Part shown: piece by piece, positions 28,518 through 40,552 of the stretch
How positions within the stretch are numbered: the stretch's first letter is position 1
Layout: each line of letters starts with the position of its first letter
Assembly (NCBI RefSeq): GCF_025770765.1
Contig: NZ_JANZKY010000003.1
Coordinates: forward strand, 124,001 to 188,000
DNA: 64,000 bases
From: Propionivibrio soli
GTDB lineage: Bacteria > Pseudomonadota > Gammaproteobacteria > Burkholderiales > Rhodocyclaceae
Direction: 5' to 3'
Program-made: the position numbers and the translations under genes
Notes under the pieces: generated by a model
The model's input: the letters and a program-made list of their open reading frames with translations, nothing else
The model's database searches: none
Told to the model about the DNA's origin: nothing

Positions 28518-30128
28518 ATGGGGGATTACCCGGGGTTGGCATTCTCGGAAGACGGGAACCGTCTGCGCGCGTCTGTTTCGGCGATCGCCGATCCTCCGCA
28601 AATCGATGTTGAAAAGCTTCGCAGTCTGCTTTGCGATGCCGGTTATAGCCGCTGGCAGCTTGCCGAAGAGGCGTTAGGCAAGTTGGTTGAGTGCTACAAC
28701 TCGGCGACCGAAACCCTCGATCTTCCTATCGGCGAGCGACGCGACTCGGTTTTCTCGCTCGAAATCGCTCCAGACGCCATGCAGGTATGGCTCAAGATAA
28801 CCCCGGCGTTCGGTGGATCGGCAACCGACGCCGGCGCGGTGTTCATTGCTCTTGGCGAAGCGGGTGTGACGACCGGAATCGACGAGGAAGCCATACGCTC
28901 GGCGTGCGCCGCTTCTTCCGGGGGAACGGACCAGCGCGTGCTGATCGCAAGCGGAACTCCGGCCGTCAATGGGGAAGATGCCAAGTTCGAGCTTCTCGTG
29001 GCCGATGCCCGGGATCGCGCGCCGCAAGTCAATGAGCACGGGCTAATCGATTTTCGCGATCTCGGTGCGATCCCCACGGTCGCCGCGGACCATCCCCTGA
29101 TGCGGCGCACGCCGGCTACCCCGGGGACCACCGGCCGCAACGTTCGGGGCGACGTGATTCAGCCGACGCCGGGGCATGACGAGTCCTTCGCCGACAACCT
29201 GACCGGCGCCTATGTCGATAAGGCAGACCCCAACCTTCTGCGTGCCACGAACAGCGGGCAGCCGGTACGCTGCGGAAACGGCGTGAATGTCGAAGAGGTT
29301 CTGCGTATACGCAATGTGAACATGGCCACAGGCAACATCTCTTTCGACGGCACGGTACATATCGAGGGCGAAGTGTTGCCGGGGATGAAAGTCCGTGCCG
29401 CGGGTGACATCATCGTCGGCGACGTGGTGGACGGCGCGGAACTCGACGCCGGGGGCGATATCCGGATTGGTGGCGGCGTTATAGCCAAGGCCATCGTGCG
29501 CGCCGGCGGATCGGTCGCCGTTCGCTTTGTCGAGAACGCCACCGTGCACGCGGGAACGACGATCGCTGTCGACGACACCGCGCTGCAAAGCGACCTGCAG
29601 GCGAACAACCAGATTCTCGTCGGCGTCAACTCGCCGCAACGCGGCCGGCTCGCCGGGGGCTCGGCGCGAGCCATGCTTCTCATCCGCACGCCGATCCTGG
29701 GTTCGCCGACAAGCGGCGTGACTCACTTGCTGCTCGGAGTCAATCCGGTGCTCGAAGCGGAATACCAGGAGCTCCTGAAGAAGATCCAAAAGCAGCGCGA
29801 GGATGAGGATAACCTCGAGAAACTGGTCAAGCACCTGACGAAGAATGGCGACAAAGGCGGTCTGCTCGAACGGGCAAAAGCATCGTGGCAGCAGGCGATC
29901 AAGGCCTGGGCCAAGCTGCTGCCGCAGCGCGAGGAACTGGAGCGACAACTGGCGCTGATAGCCGGTGCCAAGGTCGAGATCGGTGTCGGCGTCACCGGTG
30001 CGGTCGACGTGACTTTCGGCAAGAAGGTCATTCGCGTGCGCAAGCCCTACGAGAGTGGAACGCTCAGCATGGACGGTGAGCGGGGGATCTTCACCGACCT
30101 GATGGGCAACACCTCCACGGCGGCGTAG
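28518..30128 (+). CDS. FapA-like DUF342 protein
   Basis: A 536-residue cytoplasmic protein. The middle carries the FapA beta-helix repeats (GNISFDGTVHIEGEVLPGM; VRAAGDIIVGDVVDGAELDA; GDIRIGGGVIAKAIVRAG) preceded by TPGTTGRNVRGD, typical of the family. A coiled coil (about 410-480) follows, with KKIQKQREDEDNLEKLVKHL. FapA-like proteins are linked to polar flagella and cell-surface functions in Vibrio and other bacteria, though the mechanism is not settled; no flagellar genes are near. Start chosen at the ATG with GGGAG seven bases upstream. Confidence 0.85.
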   Translation: MGDYPGLAFSEDGNRLRASVSAIADPPQIDVEKLRSLLCDAGYSRWQLAEEALGKLVECYNSATETLDLPIGERRDSVFSLEIAPDAMQVWLKITPAFGGSATDAGAVFIALGEAGVTTGIDEEAIRSACAASSGGTDQRVLIASGTPAVNGEDAKFELLVADARDRAPQVNEHGLIDFRDLGAIPTVAADHPLMRRTPATPGTTGRNVRGDVIQPTPGHDESFADNLTGAYVDKADPNLLRATNSGQPVRCGNGVNVEEVLRIRNVNMATGNISFDGTVHIEGEVLPGMKVRAAGDIIVGDVVDGAELDAGGDIRIGGGVIAKAIVRAGGSVAVRFVENATVHAGTTIAVDDTALQSDLQANNQILVGVNSPQRGRLAGGSARAMLLIRTPILGSPTSGVTHLLLGVNPVLEAEYQELLKKIQKQREDEDNLEKLVKHLTKNGDKGGLLERAKASWQQAIKAWAKLLPQREELERQLALIAGAKVEIGVGVTGAVDVTFGKKVIRVRKPYESGTLSMDGERGIFTDLMGNTSTAA

Positions 30129-30366
30129 TCGCTTTTGCCCGCAATTCTTTCAACCGCCTTTCGTTCTTTGGCCGAGTGCCAACCGATAGGCGGCTTGTGC
30201 GTTATCTCCATATACATTTCCTTACATTTGCAAAGACGATAGCAATACCGAGCGTGTTGGCGTCGGGCTAGACTTAAGGCATGAGAACTGCCGCGTTCGA
30301 TCAGCGTGGCGGGATTGTTCCGACAGTCCTTGCAGCAGCCGGGATGACCCGGATTGGAGTTTCAAA
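30129..30366. other. 238-base intergenic region
   Basis: Between the DUF342 gene and a small secreted protein. It is AT-richer than its surroundings around 30200-30260. No gene or clear terminator is seen; the promoter of the downstream pair should lie here. Confidence 0.35.
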
Positions 30367-30720
30367 ATGAACGTAATCAAATTCTTGAAATGGGTGGCGG
30401 TGGCGGTCGTGTTGGCCGCCGGAACGGGCAGCGCCTGGGCAGACCGGGGCCATTCCCACAGTAGCGTGCATTTCGGCGTCATGGTCGGCCCTTACTGGGA
30501 TCCTTGGTACGTTCCGCGTCCCTATCCTTATCCTTACTATCCGCCTTATCCGCCGGTGATCATTGAGCGAGCACCGCCTGTTTATATCGAACAGGCACCG
30601 GCCGCGCCTCCGCCGCAAACCAACTACTGGTATTACTGCCCGTCAGCCAAGGGTTATTACCCGTACGTGAAGGAATGTCCGGGCGGCTGGCAGAAGGTGG
30701 CTCCACAACCCGCTGGCTGA
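30367..30720 (+). CDS. Small secreted Pro/Tyr-rich protein
   Basis: A 117-residue exported protein: signal peptide (MNVIKFLKWVAVAVVLAAGT, ending SAWA-DRG), a Pro/Tyr-rich middle (PRPYPYPYYPPYPPV) and a C-terminal motif YWYYCPSAKGYYPYVKECP seen in many proteobacterial envelope proteins of unknown function. Two cysteines could form a disulfide. The next gene, a lipoprotein, begins 25 bases later and is probably cotranscribed. Confidence 0.8.
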   Translation: MNVIKFLKWVAVAVVLAAGTGSAWADRGHSHSSVHFGVMVGPYWDPWYVPRPYPYPYYPPYPPVIIERAPPVYIEQAPAAPPPQTNYWYYCPSAKGYYPYVKECPGGWQKVAPQPAG

Positions 30721-30745
30721 GCATGACGGACAAGGATTTTTTGTG

Positions 30746-31291
30746 ATGAAGAGAATCAGGATTGTTGCGGCAGGGTCGATCGTCATCCTGCTCGCAGGCT
30801 GTGCCGGGATGCCCAGTGGGCCGAGCATGGCCGCCTTGCCGGGAACCGGAAAAACCTTCAACGATTTCCGCGTGGACGACGCCGATTGCCGCCAGTACGC
30901 GTTACAGCAGGTGGGCGGAGTGAAGAATGACCCGGGTGTGCGCAATGCCGTTGTCGGCACGGTGATTGGCGCGGCGGCCGGAGCGGCTATCGGTGGGCAC
31001 CAGGGCGCCGGGGTCGGTGCCGGTGCGGGTTTGATTGTGGGGAGCGCCTCTGGGGCAGAAGAGACGCGCAGTGCGAACTACGGCTCACAACGTTATTACG
31101 ACGATTCCTACATTCAATGCATGTACGCGCGCGGCCATAAGGTGCCAGTATCCGCGTCTTTTGCGCGCAGCTTGACGCAACAACCTGCGCCCGCCGCACC
31201 GGCCGTGGGGACCGATATTCCGCCGCCACCACCGGGTTCACCTCCGCCTTCCGTTCCTCCGGATTACGCTCCGGCGCCGGCTACGCGCTAA
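30746..31291 (+). CDS. Glycine-zipper lipoprotein
   Basis: A 181-residue predicted lipoprotein: lipobox ILLAGC at about residues 14-19, then a glycine-zipper segment (VVGTVIGAAAGAAIGGHQGA, continuing GVGAGAGLIVGSASGA) that could insert into or associate with the outer membrane, and a Pro-rich tail. Function unknown. AAGGA precedes the ATG at 30746; an in-frame GTG at 30743 is a minor alternative. Its last 11 bases overlap the convergent hpnE gene. Confidence 0.82.
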   Translation: MKRIRIVAAGSIVILLAGCAGMPSGPSMAALPGTGKTFNDFRVDDADCRQYALQQVGGVKNDPGVRNAVVGTVIGAAAGAAIGGHQGAGVGAGAGLIVGSASGAEETRSANYGSQRYYDDSYIQCMYARGHKVPVSASFARSLTQQPAPAAPAVGTDIPPPPPGSPPPSVPPDYAPAPATR

Positions 31292-32627
31292 TCCTCGGAT
31301 AGTTTTGGGGAGTGCTCGAAACACCGAGTTGATCCAAAATCCCTCGCGCAGCCTCCACCCCGCTACGCACGGCGCCTTCCAGCGTTGCCGGATAGTCGGC
31401 ATATACGTAATCACCAGCCAGCCAGATTCCGGCGACGTTTGACTGTGCCGCCGGACGTGCTAGGCCCGGCGTGCAGGAGAACGTCGCGCGCCGTTCGCGT
31501 ATCACCCGATGCCATAGTGGCGGCGGCAGCTTCCTATCCAAGGCCTCCTCAAGTTCGGTGTGCAAGGCTTGCACGAGAGCGCCATTGTCGAGTTCGCTCC
31601 ACGTGCCATGCGCACTGAGCACGAAGCCGAGTACCCCAGCCGTGCCCGTCAGTGAACCGCGGTCGAACACCCATTGGCCGAACCCGGTTCTCAGGCCCTC
31701 GAGTCCTAGCATCGGCGCCGGAAGTGAAATCCCCAACGGATACCCCACGTACACCGTTCCAATCGGCTCATAGCGATAGCGGCCAAGTCGGGCGGCTACG
31801 TTTTCCATACCAGGGACTTCAGCGAGCATCCGACATGCATGCTGGGGCGCAACGGCAACGACAGCGGCATCGAAATCCTCTCCTTCGATCTGTCGTTCCG
31901 GCCGCAGGGTTTCTATCCGTGCGGAAAGTCGGACGGCTCCGCCGTGCACCTCAATAAAACGAGCGGCGGCATCGGGAAAGATACGGCCGAGATCCGCTGT
32001 CGGGAGCAGCAAGTCGCTGTTTTCCCGATTCCCGCCCAGCGTGTCACGCAAGACATTGGCGAAAATCCGTGCCGATGCCGCGTCGGGGCTGGTATTTAGC
32101 GCGGCGAGACAGAGAGGTTCCCAGAGAAAGCGACGCAATGCTCCGTTTTGGCCGTATGCGTCGAGCAGTTCGGCGACGCTCTTGTCCTCGGCGATTCGAT
32201 AATCGACAGCCTGGAGCGAGCGGACGAAGCGAACGGCGCCCACCTTGTCGCTGAACGAACAGCCGCGTGCGCCGAAAAGCCCGGCCGCGAGGTTGAGCGG
32301 CGGCGGCAAATGGGGCAGACTTAACCGAAACCCGGCACGCGGAAACGAGAGGTCAAGCCGGAGACGTTTGAGCACCCTGTCCGGGTCCTGACCGACCACG
32401 CGCATCAGCCGTAACGTTTCGCGGTAAGCTCCGATCAGGATGTGCTGGCCGTTATCCAGGTCGTATCCATTCACCTCGACGCGGCGGGCTCGGCCGCCCA
32501 GTTGTTTGGCGGCTTCGAAGACCGTAACGATTACGCCGGCACTGGCGAGCTCGACAGCTGCGGCGAGCCCGGCCCATCCTCCGCCGACAATGGCAACCCG
32601 CCCTGGCGGCGTCACCCCTTGATCCAT
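31281..32627 (-). CDS. hpnE: Hydroxysqualene dehydroxylase
   Basis: A 448-residue FAD-dependent amine-oxidase/desaturase family protein. The N-terminus (RVAIVGGGWAGLAAAVELAS) is the dinucleotide-binding motif, followed by FEAAKQLGGRARR. It catalyses the last step of the three-enzyme route from farnesyl diphosphate to squalene, reducing hydroxysqualene. The ATG at 32627 is preferred; an in-frame GTG at 32645 would add six residues. It overlaps the end of hpnD, showing coupling in the hpnC-hpnD-hpnE operon. Its 3' end overlaps the convergent lipoprotein gene by 11 bases. Confidence 0.92.
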   Translation of the reverse strand: MDQGVTPPGRVAIVGGGWAGLAAAVELASAGVIVTVFEAAKQLGGRARRVEVNGYDLDNGQHILIGAYRETLRLMRVVGQDPDRVLKRLRLDLSFPRAGFRLSLPHLPPPLNLAAGLFGARGCSFSDKVGAVRFVRSLQAVDYRIAEDKSVAELLDAYGQNGALRRFLWEPLCLAALNTSPDAASARIFANVLRDTLGGNRENSDLLLPTADLGRIFPDAAARFIEVHGGAVRLSARIETLRPERQIEGEDFDAAVVAVAPQHACRMLAEVPGMENVAARLGRYRYEPIGTVYVGYPLGISLPAPMLGLEGLRTGFGQWVFDRGSLTGTAGVLGFVLSAHGTWSELDNGALVQALHTELEEALDRKLPPPLWHRVIRERRATFSCTPGLARPAAQSNVAGIWLAGDYVYADYPATLEGAVRSGVEAARGILDQLGVSSTPQNYPRISA

Positions 32628-33445
32628 GTGCGCCACGCGATCCACAGTTTGCGGATCGGCGTCAGCGAGGTACGTTGGTTCAGGACCTGACAGCCGTCAC
32701 GCTTGATCTCGTCAAGCAGCGCGCGATAGATCGCCGCCATGGCAAGGCCAGCACGTTGGCTCTTGCGATCGATGTCCGGCAGTTGGCTGAGGGCCAGATC
32801 GTAATAATGCTCGGCACGTTCGACCTGGAACTCCATCAACTTGCGGAAATTCTCGGAATAGCGGGATTCGAGAATGTCCGCGACCGGAACATTGAAGCGT
32901 TGCAATTCGTCGATTGGCAGATAGACGCGACCACGCCGGGCGTCCTCGCCAACGTCGCGGATGATGTTGGTGAGTTGAAACGCTGTACCCAGGTCATGGG
33001 CGTACTTCTGCGTACGTCGATCTTGGTATCCAAATATTTCCGCCGCCAATAGTCCGACGACGCTGGCGACTCTGTAACAGTAAAGCGATAGCGCCTTGAA
33101 ATCGAGGTAACGGGTTTGCCGGAGATCCATCTCCATGCCGTCGATAATTTCCGCTAGCTGTTCCTTGGGCAACGCAAACTCGCCCAGGACGGCCTGAAGT
33201 GCCTTCGTCACCGGGTGTTCGGGCGCTCCCGCATAGAGCCGGTCAAGTTCCAGGCGCCACCAGGCCAGCTTGGTCGCCGCTACCTGTGGGTCCTGGCATT
33301 CATCGACGACGTCGTCTACTTCCCGGCAAAACGCATAGAGGGCGGTAATTGCGCGGCGCCGATTCGGTGGCAGCAAGAGAAAGCTGTAGTAGAAGCTGGA
33401 ACCGCTGGCGGCGGCCTTCTGTTGGCAGTATTCGTCGGGAGTCAT
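32612..33445 (-). CDS. hpnD: Presqualene diphosphate synthase
   Basis: A 277-residue member of the squalene/phytoene synthase fold. The two Asp-rich motifs are REVDDVVDECQ and IIRDVGEDARRGRVYLP, which bind magnesium-diphosphate. It condenses two farnesyl diphosphates to presqualene diphosphate, which HpnC and HpnE convert to squalene, the precursor of hopanoids. No squalene-hopene cyclase gene is in the window. Its start is 33 bases after the hpnC stop. Confidence 0.92.
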   Translation of the reverse strand: MTPDEYCQQKAAASGSSFYYSFLLLPPNRRRAITALYAFCREVDDVVDECQDPQVAATKLAWWRLELDRLYAGAPEHPVTKALQAVLGEFALPKEQLAEIIDGMEMDLRQTRYLDFKALSLYCYRVASVVGLLAAEIFGYQDRRTQKYAHDLGTAFQLTNIIRDVGEDARRGRVYLPIDELQRFNVPVADILESRYSENFRKLMEFQVERAEHYYDLALSQLPDIDRKSQRAGLAMAAIYRALLDEIKRDGCQVLNQRTSLTPIRKLWIAWRTWIKG

Positions 33446-33478
33446 TATTGTTCCGGAAAGCCTTGGCTGGGCGGATTC

Positions 33479-34288
33479 TTACATAAACACGGCGCGGCTT
33501 GCCATGAGCAACCAATCCGCCGCTCGCAGCACGGGGCGCTGGCCGAAAACGTTGCCGTACGCTGCATCGATGCGCTCAAGGATACGCAGGCCTCCCTGGA
33601 CGGTCAGGCGGATCTCCCACCCCATGCGCCCCGGCAGGCGATGCACGAGCGGAGCGCCGTCGAGCATCATCGCCCGCGCGCGCTCGACTTGGAAGCGCAG
33701 TAGAGCCGCCCACTTTTTGTCGCTGTTCTCGGCGGCAATTTGTTCTTCCGATACGCCGAAGCGAGCAAGATCGTCTTGAGGAAGGTAAACGCGATCTTTT
33801 TTCCAATCGACGGCCACGTCCTGCCAGAAATTGATCAGCTGCAAAGCGCTGCAGATCGCGTCGGAACGGCGCATGTCGTCCGGCTTGGTACAACCGACGA
33901 GGTGTAGCAGGAGGCGTCCGACCGGATTGGCCGAACGCCGGCAATAGTCCAGCAGTTCGGCGAAATCGGCGTAACGCTTCTTGATGACGTCTTGGGCAAA
34001 CGCGTCAAGCAGGTCGCGAAACAACGGCGTCGGCAGGTTCCATTCCTGGATCACCGCCCCGAGTTCAGCGAAGGCTGCCGAAGCTGACCGCTCGCCACGT
34101 TCGATGCGCTCGATTTCTGCACGATAGCGCGCGAGTCCCTCAAGGCGTTCCTGGTCCGTCGCTACCCCTTCGTCGGCGATATCGTCTGCGCCGCGTGCAA
34201 AGCGGTAAATGGCCTCGATCGGCCGCCGGAGTCGCGGTGGCAACAGAACCGAGGCGACCGGGAAATTTTCGTAATGGTCAACGGGCAT
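33479..34288 (-). CDS. hpnC: Hydroxysqualene synthase
   Basis: A 269-residue squalene-synthase-like protein. It begins MPVDHYENFPVASVLLP, the typical HpnC N-terminus. The Asp-rich motifs are RGADDIADEG and FWQDVAVDWKKDRVYLP. It converts presqualene diphosphate to hydroxysqualene. ATG 34288 is chosen over an in-frame TTG at 34300. It is the first gene of the operon and is divergent from tRNA-Leu. Confidence 0.92.
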   Translation of the reverse strand: MPVDHYENFPVASVLLPPRLRRPIEAIYRFARGADDIADEGVATDQERLEGLARYRAEIERIERGERSASAAFAELGAVIQEWNLPTPLFRDLLDAFAQDVIKKRYADFAELLDYCRRSANPVGRLLLHLVGCTKPDDMRRSDAICSALQLINFWQDVAVDWKKDRVYLPQDDLARFGVSEEQIAAENSDKKWAALLRFQVERARAMMLDGAPLVHRLPGRMGWEIRLTVQGGLRILERIDAAYGNVFGQRPVLRAADWLLMASRAVFM

Positions 34289-34353
34289 TGGAATTATCAA
34301 TGAAAGCGGTAGGCTCGGTCATCGGAGGACGCCTGAACGCGCCCGACCGGCGG

Positions 34354-34383
34354 CTGACAGTATAGGGATATCTCGGTTAAAAT
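34354..34383 (+). promoter_or_regulatory. Promoter of tRNA-Leu
   Basis: CTGACA at 34354-34359, 18-base spacer, TAAAAT at 34378-34383, ending twelve bases before the mature tRNA 5' end. Confidence 0.6.
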
Positions 34384-34394
34384 GGCCGATTAGC

Positions 34395-34479
34395 GCGAGA
34401 GTGGCGGAATTGGTAGACGCACTGGATTTAGGTTCCAGCGCCGCAAGGCGTGGGGGTTCGAGTCCCTTCTCTCGCACCA
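34395..34479 (+). tRNA. tRNA-Leu (UAG)
   Basis: 85 bases with encoded CCA. The acceptor stem GCGAGAG pairs with CTCTCGC; the anticodon loop TTTAGGT gives anticodon TAG; there is a long variable arm and a GGTTCGAGTCC T-arm. It lies between divergent hpnC and trigger factor. Confidence 0.97.
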
Positions 34480-34554
34480 TCATTCAATCGACCACACAGG
34501 CCGCCGACTCGGCCGATTAACCAGCCCGAACTTATAAGACTTCAAGGACTTTCA

Positions 34555-35886
34555 ATGGAAACGAACGCCACGAACACCTCTGCCGAAGCTGCTCAGCCGA
34601 CGAGTCCCCTGGAGCGCCGTCTCGACCTATCCGTGGCGGTTGCCGACCTGGATGCGGAGATCGACAAGCGTCTGCGCAGTATTGGCAAAAAGGCCAAAAT
34701 GCCCGGCTTCCGGCCCGGCAAGGTGCCTGCGAATATCATCAAACAGCAATACGGCGCTGAAGCTCATCATGAAGCCCTCGGTGAAGCCTTGGAACGTGCG
34801 TTCAACGAGACAATCAAGGCGCAAGAATTGCGTGTCGCCGGACAGCCACGGATCGAACCGAAGAAGACCGAGAGCGAAACCCACGTTGAGTTTACTGCCG
34901 TCTTCGAGGTTTACCCGGAAATCAAGTTGGGTGATTTGAAGGATACCGAGATCGAGCGCTCGGTCCTCGAGGTCGGCGCGGCCGAACTCGACAGCACCAT
35001 TGAGGTCTTGCGCAAGCAGCGCATCCGCTACGAGCCGGTCGACCGTGCGGCGGCGGAAGGCGACCGCGTCAAGGTCGATTTCCTCGGCAAGAAAGGTGGC
35101 GAACCATTCCAGGGCGGCCAAGCCAAAGACTACCCGTTCGTGCTCGGTCAAGGGGGCATGTTGCCCGATTTCGAGAAAGCGGTGGTTGGTCTCAAGTCGG
35201 GTGAGTCGAAGACTTTCGACATGACGTTTCCGAGCGACTATTTCTCGAAGGACCTCGCGGGTCAGGCCGTAACGTTCGAGATCACGGTCAAGGAAGTTGC
35301 GGAAGGCATCCTCCCGGAGGTCGACGCCGATTTTGCCAAGGCCCTTGGCGTCGAGGACGGTGATGTGGCGAAAATGCGTGCCGAAATCGAGAGCAACCTC
35401 AAACGCGAAGTGAAGAAGCGCCTGCAGAGCAAGGTGAAGGATCAGGTCATGGATGCTCTGCTCAAGGCCAACCCGATTACCGTGCCAAATGCTTTGGTCG
35501 AGATGGAAGTCGAGCGTCTCATGCAGGCCGCCCGTCAGGACATGGAGCAGCGTGCCGGCGGCAAGATGAAGGACTTCCCGATGCAGCGCGCCTGGTTTGC
35601 CGATCAAGCCAAGCGTCGCGTGACCCTGGGTCTGGTCCTGTCGGAAATCGTCAAAGTCAATGAGCTGCAGGCGAAGCCGGACCAGATCAAGGCGATCGTT
35701 CAAGACGCCGCTCAGAGCTACGAGCATCCGGAGGAAGTCGTGCGCTGGTATTACGCGCAGCCGCAACGTCTGGCCGAAATCGAGGGCGTGGCGATTGAGG
35801 ACAATGTGGTCGCTTGGGCACTATCGCAGGCCAAGGTTGTCGATAAACCCGTCGCCTTTGACGAATTGATGGGACAGAAGTCCTGA
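34555..35886 (+). CDS. tig: Trigger factor
   Basis: A 443-residue ribosome-associated chaperone and prolyl isomerase. The N-terminal ribosome-binding loop contains PGFRPGKVPANII; the FKBP-type domain lies at about 160-245 (GDRVKVDFLGKKGGEPFQGG); the C-terminal helical arms cradle nascent chains. The ATG at 34555 follows AAGGA. It is the first gene of the block tig-clpP-clpX-lon, the same order as in most Proteobacteria, tying nascent-chain folding to proteolysis. Confidence 0.97.
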   Translation: METNATNTSAEAAQPTSPLERRLDLSVAVADLDAEIDKRLRSIGKKAKMPGFRPGKVPANIIKQQYGAEAHHEALGEALERAFNETIKAQELRVAGQPRIEPKKTESETHVEFTAVFEVYPEIKLGDLKDTEIERSVLEVGAAELDSTIEVLRKQRIRYEPVDRAAAEGDRVKVDFLGKKGGEPFQGGQAKDYPFVLGQGGMLPDFEKAVVGLKSGESKTFDMTFPSDYFSKDLAGQAVTFEITVKEVAEGILPEVDADFAKALGVEDGDVAKMRAEIESNLKREVKKRLQSKVKDQVMDALLKANPITVPNALVEMEVERLMQAARQDMEQRAGGKMKDFPMQRAWFADQAKRRVTLGLVLSEIVKVNELQAKPDQIKAIVQDAAQSYEHPEEVVRWYYAQPQRLAEIEGVAIEDNVVAWALSQAKVVDKPVAFDELMGQKS

Positions 35887-35923
35887 CAACCGGCCTTCGG
35901 CTGGGCTTTATTGAGGAGTTGGT

Positions 35924-36562
35924 ATGAGTCACGATCGGTTTGATTCGGAAAGCCAGTGGAACCCGCAAGGACTCGGCATGGTGCCGATGGTGATCGAGCA
36001 AAGCGGGCGAGGCGAGCGCGCGTACGACATCTACTCGCGCTTGCTCAAGGAGCGCGTCATCTTTCTGGTCGGGCCGGTGAACGATATGAGCGCGAACCTC
36101 GTGGTCGCCCAGCTCCTCTTTCTCGAAGCCGAGAACCCCGACAAGGACATCCACTTCTACATCAATTCGCCTGGCGGATCGGTATCGGCGGGGATGTCGA
36201 TTTACGATACGATGCAGTTCGTGAAGCCGGACGTATCGACGTTATGCATGGGCCAAGCGGCGTCGATGGGCGCTTTCCTGCTCGCTGCGGGCGCGAAGGG
36301 CAAGCGCTTTGCCCTTCCCAATTCGCGAGTCATGATTCACCAGCCGATGGGTGGCTTCCAGGGGCAGGCGTCCGATATTGCCATTCACGCCAAGGAGATT
36401 CTTGCCTTGCGCGCTAAGCTTAACGAATTGATGGCGCTGCATACGGGACAGCCCATCGAGCGCATCGAGCGCGATACTGACCGTGATAATTTCCTTTCCG
36501 CCCAGGACGCTGCAGAATATGGCTTGATCGACAAGGTTCTGACCAACCGTAGTGCGGCGTAA
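35924..36562 (+). CDS. clpP: ATP-dependent Clp protease proteolytic subunit
   Basis: A 212-residue serine peptidase that forms the double-heptamer chamber fed by ClpX or ClpA. The catalytic Ser lies in GQAASMGAF (residue 114), the His in RVMIHQP (residue 139), and the Asp in the [10 protein letters not shown] region. A short N-terminal propeptide is likely. GAGGAG precedes the ATG. It is separated by 43 bases from clpX. Confidence 0.97.
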   Translation: MSHDRFDSESQWNPQGLGMVPMVIEQSGRGERAYDIYSRLLKERVIFLVGPVNDMSANLVVAQLLFLEAENPDKDIHFYINSPGGSVSAGMSIYDTMQFVKPDVSTLCMGQAASMGAFLLAAGAKGKRFALPNSRVMIHQPMGGFQGQASDIAIHAKEILALRAKLNELMALHTGQPIERIERDTDRDNFLSAQDAAEYGLIDKVLTNRSAA

Positions 36563-36605
36563 TACGGCGCCCGATCCGGGCGCGCATTGAGTGAGGTAGG
36601 CCGGG

Positions 36606-37877
36606 ATGGCTGAGAAGAAAGGTGGCAGCGAAAAGCTGCTTTACTGCTCCTTTTGCGGCAAAAGCCAGCATGAAGTGAAGAAGCTGATTGCCGGCCCTTC
36701 GGTGTTCATCTGCGATGAATGCATCGAATTGTGCAATGACATCGTGCGGGACGAGATTTCTGCCGACGCGAACGGCAAGGGTGCCAAGACCGACTTGCCG
36801 ACGCCGCGCGAGATTTCGGCGCTGCTGGATCAGTATGTCATCGGACAGGAAACGGCTAAGCGCATCTTGGCCGTCGCGGTTTATAACCATTACAAGCGTT
36901 TGCGTCATCACGGCAAGACGAACGACGAGGTCGAGCTGGCAAAGAGCAATATTTTGCTCATCGGGCCGACCGGTTCGGGCAAGACCCTGCTCGCACAGAC
37001 CTTGGCGCGAATGCTGAACGTGCCGTTTGTGATGGCCGATGCGACGACATTGACCGAAGCGGGCTATGTCGGTGAAGACGTCGAGAACATCATCCAGAAG
37101 CTGTTGCAGAAGTGCGATTACGACACAGAGAAAGCGCAGCAAGGCATTGTTTATATAGACGAAATAGACAAGATTTCGCGTAAATCGGATAACCCGTCAA
37201 TTACCCGTGACGTGTCGGGCGAGGGCGTGCAACAGGCTCTGCTGAAACTGATCGAAGGTACGGTGGCTTCGGTGCCGCCGCAGGGTGGCCGCAAGCACCC
37301 GAATCAGGACTTCGTCCAGGTCGACACGACGAACATTCTGTTCATCTGCGGCGGTGCCTTCGACGGACTGGAAAAGGTCATCCGCAACAGGTCCGAGCGC
37401 GGTGGCATGGGGTTTGGCGCCGAGGTGAAGAGCAAGGACGACAAGAAGGCAATCGGAGAAATTCTACGCACCGTCGAACCAGAGGACTTGATCAAGTTCG
37501 GCCTTATTCCTGAGTTGATCGGCCGCCTGCCAGTTATCGCAACGCTCGAAGAGCTTTCGACGGACGCGCTGGTGCAGATCCTCATCGAGCCGAAGAATGC
37601 GCTCGTGAAGCAATATCAGAAGTTGTTCTCGATGGAAGGCGTCGAACTGGAGATTCGGCCGGCCGCAATGACCGCCGTCGCCAAACGTGCGCTCGAACGG
37701 AAGACCGGCGCGCGCGGCCTCCGCTCGATCCTAGAGGCCGTGCTGCTGGACACCATGTACGAACTTCCAGGTATGGACAATGTCTCAAAAGTCGTGATCG
37801 ACGAGGCCATGATCACGAGTGACGCGAAGCCGATCCTGATTTACGCCGATCAGCCCAAGGTTTCTGGTTCAAACTGA
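36606..37877 (+). CDS. clpX: ATP-dependent Clp protease ATP-binding subunit ClpX
   Basis: A 423-residue AAA+ unfoldase. The N-terminal four-Cys zinc domain reads [12 protein letters not shown] through [10 protein letters not shown]. Walker A GPTGSGKT lies at about 119-127 and Walker B is VYIDEIDK; the pore loop GYVGEDV and sensor motifs are present. The ClpP-contacting loop, IGF in E. coli, reads MGF here (GGMGFGAEV), a conservative change. Downstream is lon with its own heat-shock promoter. Confidence 0.97.
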   Translation: MAEKKGGSEKLLYCSFCGKSQHEVKKLIAGPSVFICDECIELCNDIVRDEISADANGKGAKTDLPTPREISALLDQYVIGQETAKRILAVAVYNHYKRLRHHGKTNDEVELAKSNILLIGPTGSGKTLLAQTLARMLNVPFVMADATTLTEAGYVGEDVENIIQKLLQKCDYDTEKAQQGIVYIDEIDKISRKSDNPSITRDVSGEGVQQALLKLIEGTVASVPPQGGRKHPNQDFVQVDTTNILFICGGAFDGLEKVIRNRSERGGMGFGAEVKSKDDKKAIGEILRTVEPEDLIKFGLIPELIGRLPVIATLEELSTDALVQILIEPKNALVKQYQKLFSMEGVELEIRPAAMTAVAKRALERKTGARGLRSILEAVLLDTMYELPGMDNVSKVVIDEAMITSDAKPILIYADQPKVSGSN

Positions 37878-37898
37878 CGCCCAACCGGGCCGATTCCG

Positions 37899-37926
37899 CT
37901 TGAAATGCGATCCTGCGCCCCCATGT
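37899..37926 (+). promoter_or_regulatory. Sigma-32 promoter of lon
   Basis: CTTGAAA at 37899-37905, 13-base spacer, CCCCATGT at 37919-37926: a full match to the heat-shock consensus CTTGAAA and CCCCATNT. It is located 34 bases before the lon start codon. Confidence 0.85.
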
Positions 37927-37959
37927 GGGGTGCTGGACCTATACCTCTAGAGCAAATTG

Positions 37960-40368
<2,409 letters not shown>

Positions 40369-40389
40369 CGCTGACATCGCTGAGAATGG

Positions 40390-40423
40390 GGCGTATCGGA
40401 GTTTTTCCGATACGCCTTTTTTA
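40390..40423 (+). terminator. Rho-independent terminator of lon
   Basis: Eleven-base-pair stem GGCGTATCGGA / TCCGATACGCC with a five-base loop and a T6 tract from 40417. Confidence 0.92.
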
Positions 40424-40479
40424 TTGCTAGACCGCTATCGCTACCTGGTCGGCGACTACCAGAGTGTCTCAGTGTCCTG

Positions 40480-40508
40480 TTGACACCGGGTTTTTCTGGT
40501 TGCTATAA
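40480..40508 (+). promoter_or_regulatory. Sigma-70 promoter of hupB
   Basis: TTGACA (perfect -35) at 40480-40485, a 17-base spacer, and CTATAA at 40503-40508, preceded by TG at 40501-40502. About 45 bases upstream of the hupB ATG. Confidence 0.8.
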
Positions 40509-40552
40509 GCCCTCCTGCAGGATGTCCTGCTCAATCGAATGCGGGGGGAGAC

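Noticed and set aside
34627-35766. 379-codon frame antisense to trigger factor
   Set aside because: Shadow of tig; no domain recognised.
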